Assembly: GCA_903917955.1 (NCBI GenBank)
Contig: CAIXCO010000092.1
Span: 1 to 11,814, forward strand
Origin: an uncultured Chlorobiaceae bacterium
Lineage (GTDB): Bacteria; Bacteroidota; Chlorobiia; Chlorobiales; Chlorobiaceae
Direction: 5' to 3'
DNA: 11,814 nucleotides
This document shows positions 6,725 to 11,814 of this stretch, piece after piece. A program made the position numbers and the translations under genes. The notes under the pieces were generated by a model that had not been told where the DNA came from, did not search any database, and worked only from the letters and a program-made list of their open reading frames with translations. How positions within the stretch are numbered: the first letter of the stretch is position 1; every line of letters begins with the position of its first letter.

Positions 6725-7028
6725 GGCTTTACAATGGTTGCTAACGTTAAAAGAGGGATACGATACGATTTTTGCCTCGCTTGTAAATGTACGGTAATTT
6801 ATTGCTCCGGAGTTGAGAAAAGAGGGTTTCAGGTTATACTTTTTTCAAGTAAAACGTGCTGGAATTGATTTTGCCGGGCAGGATGGATGCATTATTCTCT
6901 TTTGTTGGGCCCTTTTGGTATTGGTATTTTAAGTTGACATTGAAAATAGTTGTACTTTGCATAAAAAAACAGCAGAGGCTCCCATGTTGAAGGCTGTGCA
7001 CTGAAGGATTGAAACGGTTTAAAAAGTT
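6725..7028. other. Divergent intergenic region upstream of the large oxidoreductase
   Basis: A 304-bp non-coding stretch between the leftward CxxC-protein gene and the rightward oxidoreductase gene. It holds the candidate promoter at 6934-6962. A 35-codon frame from ATG 6883 to TGA 6988-6990 overlaps that promoter and is not considered a gene. Nothing else was recognised. Confidence 0.5.
6934..6962 (+). promoter_or_regulatory. Candidate promoter of the large FAD/Fe-S oxidoreductase gene
   Basis: A perfect TTGACA (6934-6939) is followed by TTGAAAATAGTTG and TACTTTGCAT (6953-6962). The second element can be read as a weak sigma-70 -10 (TTGCAT at 17-bp spacing) or as a TA..TTTG-like -7 element as in Bacteroidota. 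It is 66 bp upstream of the start codon at 7029. Confidence 0.5.
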
Positions 7029-10000
7029 ATGACGTTAACGACAGCCCCCGAAGTAGCGAAGGTTCCTGTGAACGCTTCGCGCGAGATTCCCTTTAACTAT
7101 ACTTCCGCTGGTGACCGGCAGGCGATATCGTTCCTGTTGGGTCCCGATATTGTACAGATGCTTGATGAGCTGCGTGATCTCCGGGTTACTGGAAGGTCGG
7201 CGCGGCTCCTCATGGGTATTATTGGCGAAATTCTCATTCACCGTCGCAACCCTTATCTTTTTCAGGAGCTGGTGAACTCTTTGGCCCGTCGTCGCCGCCT
7301 GTTTGAGAGGGCCCTTGCCGAGCTTGATACTATTGCCGATATGGGTAATGGTGAGGCGAGGGTCTCCTCCATTGTGGGGGCGGTGCGTGAGCAGCTTGAA
7401 CGCTTTCGTTCGGCTGTTGAGAAGACACCTGAACTCCGGCGCCGCATGAATCGTGAGCTTGGCGCTATTGTAGGTGTGAAAAATGTTCTCTTTGATCCTT
7501 TTTCCCTTGTGGCTCATGCAACTGATGCTACTGACTGGAGGCTTCATCTTCCTTCGGCAGTGGTGACGCCTGATCAGGAGTCGCAGGTAGCGCCACTCAT
7601 TACGGCTATTGCGGCGCTCGGTCTCAATATTATTCCGAGGGGTGCCGGTACGGGGTTGACTGGAGGCGCTGTCCCGTTGCGGTCGAGGTGTGTGATTATC
7701 AATACGGAAAAATTGAACCGCGTCCGGGGTATTTCGGTGCGTGATTTTCAACTGGAAAATGGGCAGATAGCGCAGGCTTCAGTGCTTGAGCTTGAAGCGG
7801 GAGTGGTTACCGAGCGTGCGATGGAGGAGGCTGATGAGCACGGCCTTGTGTTTGCTACTGATCCAACCAGCGAGTGGGCTTGTACGGTCGGGGGAAATAT
7901 TGCTGAAAATGCGGGTGGGAAGATGGCCGTCCGCTGGGGTACCTGTATCGACAATCTGCTTGAGTGGCGCATGGCGATGCCTTCGGGTGAAAACTGGACG
8001 GTAAAGCGTGCTGATCACCAGTTGCGGAAAATCCTGCATGAGGACAGGGTTCTTTTTGAGGTGTGGAATGAGTCGGGCAAGAGAATTGATCGCATTGAGT
8101 TGTCGGGCACTGATATTCGTAAAAAAGGGCTTTGGAAGGATATTACCAACAAGGCGCTCGGTGGCGTACCCGGCATCCAGAAAGAGGGGACTGACGGGGT
8201 GATTACCTCGGCTCTTTTTGTCCTCTATCCTAAGTACCCTGAAAAAAGAACGCTCTGCCTTGAGTTTTTTGGGCCTGACATGGATGAGGCCAGCCGGGTG
8301 ATTCTGGAGCTTTCCAAAATTTTTCCGCTTCATTCAGAGAATCGTGAGGCGCTGCTTGCGCTGGAGCATTTTGATGATGAGTATATCCGTGCCATCGACT
8401 ACAAGGTGAAGGCGCCACGAGCCCAGACGCCGAAAGCGGTGCTGCTGATTGATATTGCCGGCAACAGTGCAGCAGAGGTGCAGAGCGGTGTGGAGCGGGT
8501 AGAGAGGCTGCTTGAGCCCCATCCGAACACCCTGATGTTTTTGGCCAGAGACAATGCGGAGGCGATCCGTTTCTGGGCTGATCGCAAAAAGCTTGGTGCG
8601 ATTGCCCGGCGAACCAATGCGTTCAAACTCAATGAGGATATTGTTATTCCGCTTGAGGCGCTGGCCGAGTTTGCCCGTTTTATTGACAGGCTCAATATTG
8701 AGGAGGAGCGTTATGCCCAGCGTTGCTTTGTGGAGCGTGCACGCGATCTTATCGCAACGTCAACGGTAAGCGGGGATGGCGGGCAGTTTGTTTCAAAAAT
8801 ACCAGCGGGGATTGAGCTTTGCCGCATCTTCAGTATAAAGATTGATGCTGAGCCGGAAGAGTCGCTCCGTTCGCTTGCGGTTGTGCAGGAGCTCCGCAGT
8901 GAGCTTGGAGTGCTTGTTCAGGGCTATCCTGACATGGAGACCGCCCTTGATGGCGCGTTCCACTCTATTCGCGACCGCCGTATTGTGCTGGCGACACACA
9001 TGCATGCCGGTGACGGCAATGTTCACGTTAATGTGCCGGTACTCTCCAACGATCGACCGATGCTGGAGCGGGCCGACAAGGTGATTGACCATGTCATGGC
9101 AAAGGTGGTCTCTCTTGGCGGGGTGGTGTCGGGTGAGCATGGCATCGGTGTTACCAAGTTGAAATATCTCGATCCGGCCATTGTTGAAGAGCTGTCGCGC
9201 TACCGTCGCCGGGTTGATCCAAAAGGGATCATGAACCCTGGCAAGCTTGATGATTATAATATCCTTGATTCTATTTTTACCCCCTCATTCAATCGCCTTG
9301 AGCTTGAGGCGCATATTCTCAGGCGCGCCCAGATTGAGGAGCTTTCAAAAAAGGTCGATTATTGTATCCGGTGTGGCAAGTGCAAGACGGAGTGCTGTGT
9401 CTACTATCCTTCACGGGGGATGTTCTATCACCCACGCAACAAGAATCTTGCGATTGGTTCATTGATTGAGGCGCTTCTTTTTGATGCCCAGCGTGAGCGT
9501 ACCACTGATTTTGCCCTGCTGAAGTGGCTTGAAGAGGTGGCTGATCACTGTACTATCTGTCATAAATGTCTCAAGCCCTGTCCGGTCGATATTGACAGCG
9601 GGGAGGTCTCGGTTCTGGAGCGTGAAATTCTTTCGGAGTGGGGCTTCAAGCACACTTCACCGGTCACGGAGTTGACTCTGCGCTATCTTGAAAGCCGTTC
9701 CCCCGCCTTTAATGCCCTCTTCCGCCGTGCTGTGCTGCGTGTCGGCGGCGCCGTTCAGCGGGCGGGTAGCAAGCTCACGGTGTCGCTGCAGCCGGAAAAT
9801 GATGTTCCAACACTTTATCCGCTCAGTTTACTCCGCTCTGCGGTACCGCCAGTCCCTGAAGCTACCCTGCGTGATTTTTTGCCGGAGTGTGGCCCTGATC
9901 AGGTGCTTGTTTTTGAGCCTGCTGGAGAGGTGGTCAGTAACGTTTTTTATTTTCCCGGATGTGGTTCCGAGCGTCTGAATTCTACTATCTCGATGGCGGC

Positions 10001-10685
10001 ACTCCATCTGCTTCTTGAGCTTGGTTCAAGAGTGGTGCTTCCGCCTCCCTTCCTCTGCTGCGGTTTTCCTGCACACGTCAATGCAAAGAGCGACCACTAT
10101 TCGAGCATTGTGCTGCGTAATACCGTGCTTTTCAGCCAGATAAGGGAGATGTTCTCTTATCTCGATTTTGATGCCTGTGTGGTGACGTGCGGTACCTGCA
10201 TGGAGGGGCTTGATGCGATTGAAACCGGCAGGGTATTTGGCGGAAAGATTGTTGATATTGCGGCCTTTGCCCTTGGAAAAGGGTTGAGGCTGGAAGGGGA
10301 GGGAGATTATCTTTATCATGCACCCTGTCATGATTCGCTCTTGGGGAAAGCGAGTGAAACCCTGCACCATCTGGGTGGGTTTGGCCGGGTAACTGCGGTA
10401 CCGCACTGCTGTTCCGAGGCTGGTACGCTGGCCTTGTCGCGCCCTGATATTACCGATTCCATGCTTCACCGCAAAAGGGAGGCCATCGTGGAGCTTATGC
10501 ATGGAAGAAAAAAGGCAGTCGTGTTGACCAACTGCCCCTCGTGCGTGCAGGGGCTGGGAAGAAATCTTGATCTTGGCCTGGAGCCACAGCATCTTGTTGT
10601 GGCTATGGCTGAAAAACAGTCGGGTTCCGGTTGGATGGAGCTGATGAAAAATCAGGCTTCAAGGGGAACAGCGGTCAGCTTTTAG
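7029..10685 (+). CDS. Giant DUF3683 / FAD-linked oxidase / ferredoxin / CCG-domain oxidoreductase (D-lactate or glycolate dehydrogenase-like)
   Basis: A single 1218-residue polypeptide joining what are separate GlcD- and GlcF-type subunits in many bacteria. Residues about 18-85 match the DUF3683 pattern (IPFNYTSAGDRQAI, LRVTGRSARLL, RRNPYLFQELV). Residues about 155-400 are the PCMH-type FAD-binding domain, with PRGAGTGLTGG from 203 and VGGNIAENAGGK from 287. Residues about 400-745 are the FAD-oxidase C-terminal domain, with TH657MH659AGDGNVHVN, GEHGIG at 702-707 and DPKGIMNPGKL. Two Fe-S cysteine clusters follow: C779/C782/C785/C789 and C841/C844/C847/C851-P. Then come two CCG domains: C978, C1010-C1011-G, C1054/C1057; and C1100, C1127-C1128-S, C1169/C1172. 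It likely oxidises a 2-hydroxyacid such as D-lactate or glycolate and passes electrons through Fe-S centres to the quinone pool or a cytochrome; the substrate is not determinable here. No membrane span. The start is the first ATG after the promoter, with a weak ribosome binding site. Confidence 0.93.
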   Translation: MTLTTAPEVAKVPVNASREIPFNYTSAGDRQAISFLLGPDIVQMLDELRDLRVTGRSARLLMGIIGEILIHRRNPYLFQELVNSLARRRRLFERALAELDTIADMGNGEARVSSIVGAVREQLERFRSAVEKTPELRRRMNRELGAIVGVKNVLFDPFSLVAHATDATDWRLHLPSAVVTPDQESQVAPLITAIAALGLNIIPRGAGTGLTGGAVPLRSRCVIINTEKLNRVRGISVRDFQLENGQIAQASVLELEAGVVTERAMEEADEHGLVFATDPTSEWACTVGGNIAENAGGKMAVRWGTCIDNLLEWRMAMPSGENWTVKRADHQLRKILHEDRVLFEVWNESGKRIDRIELSGTDIRKKGLWKDITNKALGGVPGIQKEGTDGVITSALFVLYPKYPEKRTLCLEFFGPDMDEASRVILELSKIFPLHSENREALLALEHFDDEYIRAIDYKVKAPRAQTPKAVLLIDIAGNSAAEVQSGVERVERLLEPHPNTLMFLARDNAEAIRFWADRKKLGAIARRTNAFKLNEDIVIPLEALAEFARFIDRLNIEEERYAQRCFVERARDLIATSTVSGDGGQFVSKIPAGIELCRIFSIKIDAEPEESLRSLAVVQELRSELGVLVQGYPDMETALDGAFHSIRDRRIVLATHMHAGDGNVHVNVPVLSNDRPMLERADKVIDHVMAKVVSLGGVVSGEHGIGVTKLKYLDPAIVEELSRYRRRVDPKGIMNPGKLDDYNILDSIFTPSFNRLELEAHILRRAQIEELSKKVDYCIRCGKCKTECCVYYPSRGMFYHPRNKNLAIGSLIEALLFDAQRERTTDFALLKWLEEVADHCTICHKCLKPCPVDIDSGEVSVLEREILSEWGFKHTSPVTELTLRYLESRSPAFNALFRRAVLRVGGAVQRAGSKLTVSLQPENDVPTLYPLSLLRSAVPPVPEATLRDFLPECGPDQVLVFEPAGEVVSNVFYFPGCGSERLNSTISMAALHLLLELGSRVVLPPPFLCCGFPAHVNAKSDHYSSIVLRNTVLFSQIREMFSYLDFDACVVTCGTCMEGLDAIETGRVFGGKIVDIAAFALGKGLRLEGEGDYLYHAPCHDSLLGKASETLHHLGGFGRVTAVPHCCSEAGTLALSRPDITDSMLHRKREAIVELMHGRKKAVVLTNCPSCVQGLGRNLDLGLEPQHLVVAMAEKQSGSGWMELMKNQASRGTAVSF

Positions 10686-10689
10686 CCGT

Positions 10690-11814
10690 CTAATCGTCAT
10701 CTTCTCCGCTACGACCCCGTTCGCTCTCCCGGCTTCCATTGCGGTGGCATTTAATGCAGTTCTGGTAGTTATATATACCCTCTTCACGATGCACCGCCGC
10801 CATATTTGATGGCGTGTGCTCGTGGCAGCCGTAGCAGGTATACTGCTTGTAATTGCCCGGATTGGTGTGGCAGGTTTTGCAGCTTGCCTGATGATCACGG
10901 TCGAGCCTGAAATAGCGGTCATGGTTGAATGTTGCCGGTTTCCAGCGACTGGTACTGTGGCATGTTGCACAGCTTGCCTCTGACATGCGATGCAGATTGT
11001 CATTGGGCTGGTCAGCCTTGTGGCAACTGATGCACTGTTTTCCTGAAGCGGCAAACTTTTTGTGGTTGAAGGTTGCGGGTTTCCATTTTGTCGTAGTATG
11101 GCATTCCGAGCAGGCCGCAGTTATCTCTCTGTGCAGTTTGTCATTGGGCTGGTCAGCCTTGTGGCAACTGATGCACTGTTTTCCTGAAGCGGCAAACTTT
11201 TTGTGGTTGAAGGTTGCGGGTTTCCATTTTGTCGTATTGTGGCATTCCGAGCAGGCCGCAGTTACCTCACGGTGTAGCTTGTCATTTGGCTGGTCAGCCT
11301 TGTGGCAACTGATGCACTGTTTTTCTGAAGCGGCAAACTTTTTATGATCGACTGTTGCCGGTTCCCATCGGTTGGTGCTGTGGCAGTCGGCGCAGGATGC
11401 CGTCGTCTTACTGTGCAGCTTGTCATTGGGCTGGTCAGCCTTGTGGCAAGTGATGCAGCTCTTTTGGATTGATGCTGCAAGCCGTTTGTGATCAAATGTT
11501 GCAGGCTTCCACTCTTTTATGGTATGGCACTCGCTGCAATTTCCCGTTGCATAGCGATGCAGGTTGTCTGCCGGTTTTTGATTTTTGTGACAGGCGACAC
11601 AGTTTTTTTGGAGCGATTGTGTTAGCGATGCATGCTTGAAGGTTTTTATTGCTTTTGATGCGTTCTCTCCCTTGTGGTCAGTATGGCACTCTATACAGGA
11701 GTTGGCAGAAAGTCCTTTGTGAAAAAGAACCTTCGATGAATCTTTTGGAAGAGAGGCACCGGCGACATTTTTGATGCCGATGGAACCCTCTTTGTGACAG
11801 GTAACGCACTGCAG
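10690..11814 (-). CDS. Multiheme c-type cytochrome, C-terminal 374 residues (runs off right edge)
   Basis: The frame is open from the window edge to TAG at 10690-10692. It contains 15 CXXCH heme-binding motifs. In N to C order they are CVTCH, CIECH, CVACH, CSECH, CITCH, CADCH, CISCH, CSECH, CISCH, CSECH, CISCH, CATCH, CKTCH, CYGCH and CIKCH. Motifs 3 to 12 sit in five successive 47-residue units of the form C-x-x-CH-KADQPNDKLH-x6-C-x-x-CH-x4-WKPAT-x-x-HKKFAAS. The histidines in LHR and FNH are good candidates for distal axial ligands, giving bis-His low-potential hemes. The tail CYGCHEHTP...HREEGIYNYQNCIKCH is characteristic of multiheme class III-like (cytochrome c3/c7-type) proteins, and the extreme end is acidic (GEDDD). 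It should be exported and matured in the periplasm, but the signal peptide is outside the window. A role in periplasmic or surface electron transfer is inferred. Its stop is only four bases from the convergent oxidoreductase stop. Confidence 0.93.
   Translation of the reverse strand: MQCVTCHKEGSIGIKNVAGASLPKDSSKVLFHKGLSANSCIECHTDHKGENASKAIKTFKHASLTQSLQKNCVACHKNQKPADNLHRYATGNCSECHTIKEWKPATFDHKRLAASIQKSCITCHKADQPNDKLHSKTTASCADCHSTNRWEPATVDHKKFAASEKQCISCHKADQPNDKLHREVTAACSECHNTTKWKPATFNHKKFAASGKQCISCHKADQPNDKLHREITAACSECHTTTKWKPATFNHKKFAASGKQCISCHKADQPNDNLHRMSEASCATCHSTSRWKPATFNHDRYFRLDRDHQASCKTCHTNPGNYKQYTCYGCHEHTPSNMAAVHREEGIYNYQNCIKCHRNGSRESERGRSGEDDD
11001..11564. repeat. Four tandem 141-bp units in the multiheme cytochrome gene
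   Basis: The unit opening CATTGGGCTGGTCAGCCTTG (plus-strand reading) begins at 11001 and 11142, with a T variant at 11283 and again at 11424: an exact 141-bp period, or 47 codons with two hemes each. The units at 11001 and 11142 are identical over their first 95 bp and differ at about seven positions in total. Divergence grows towards 11564, and a fifth degenerate unit follows to about 11705 (protein CVACHKNQKPADNLHRYATG...). Codon-level identity between the first two units points to recent duplication or gene conversion. Confidence 0.93.

Noticed and set aside
6883..6990. 35-codon hydrophobic plus-strand frame (MDALFSFVGPFWYWYF...)
   Set aside because: It overlaps the candidate promoter of the large oxidoreductase and has no coding support beyond an open frame.
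10026..10592. 188-codon minus-strand frame within the oxidoreductase gene
   Set aside because: Lies opposite the second half of a well-conserved CCG-domain enzyme, with no recognisable domain.
10925..11347. 140-codon plus-strand frame with a striking repeated product (WSALWQLMHCFPEAANF)
   Set aside because: It is the antisense of the 141-bp heme repeats; its repetition is inherited from the cytochrome coding strand and the minus frame has 15 CXXCH motifs.
11001..11564. Regular repeats as a possible CRISPR array
   Set aside because: The 141-bp units are contiguous, diverge gradually, keep the reading frame and encode heme motifs; there are no unique spacers.

Overview
The window looks like a chromosomal segment of an anaerobic, redox-active Gram-negative bacterium, most plausibly a green sulfur bacterium (Chlorobiaceae) or close relative. 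This is an inference from overall flavour: moderate GC, short four-base GTGA overlaps, a PAS sensor with a typical coiled-coil N-terminus, a CsgG-family exported protein, a very large FAD/Fe-S/CCG oxidoreductase and a multiheme cytochrome c. Two candidate promoters also recall the Bacteroidota/Chlorobiota TA..TTTG type. No rRNA, tRNA, CRISPR array, transposase or phage gene was recognised.

Layout. 1-518 (-) is the N-terminal part of a PAS-domain sensor running off the left edge. 519-782 is non-coding, with short direct repeats and a G8 tract next to a TATAAT. 783-1030 (+) holds two tiny GTGA-overlapping reading frames, the second looking like the stump of a degraded gene. 1158-3326 (+) is a CPA2-type cation/proton antiporter with a C-terminal tandem Usp-like region, overlapped by 3323-3886 (+), a lipoprotein methionine-R-sulfoxide reductase (MsrB). 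Convergent to it is 3949-4683 (-), a CsgG-family secreted protein. 4684-5136 is a divergent intergenic region with no convincing gene. 5137-6222 (+) is an Old Yellow Enzyme, convergent with 6365-6724 (-), a small CxxC protein of unknown function. 6725-7028 contains a good candidate promoter for 7029-10685 (+), a 1218-residue DUF3683/FAD-oxidase/ferredoxin/CCG fusion. Four bases beyond its stop lies the end of a convergent multiheme cytochrome c, 10690-11814 (-), which runs off the right edge and shows 15 CXXCH motifs in its last 374 residues. Ten of these lie in an exact-period 141-bp (47-residue, two-heme) repeat array.

How the genes could work together. The left half suggests envelope and oxidative-stress physiology: ion/pH homeostasis with Usp sensing, periplasmic methionine sulfoxide repair, and an ene-reductase. 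The right half is electron transfer: a soluble or membrane-associated dehydrogenase oxidising a 2-hydroxyacid-type substrate, and a long heme-wire cytochrome. Those last two genes are convergent, so they are not one transcript, and any functional link is speculative. The most unusual features are the nearly identical heme-repeat units, which indicate recent expansion, and two G8 tracts placed where slippage would change expression.
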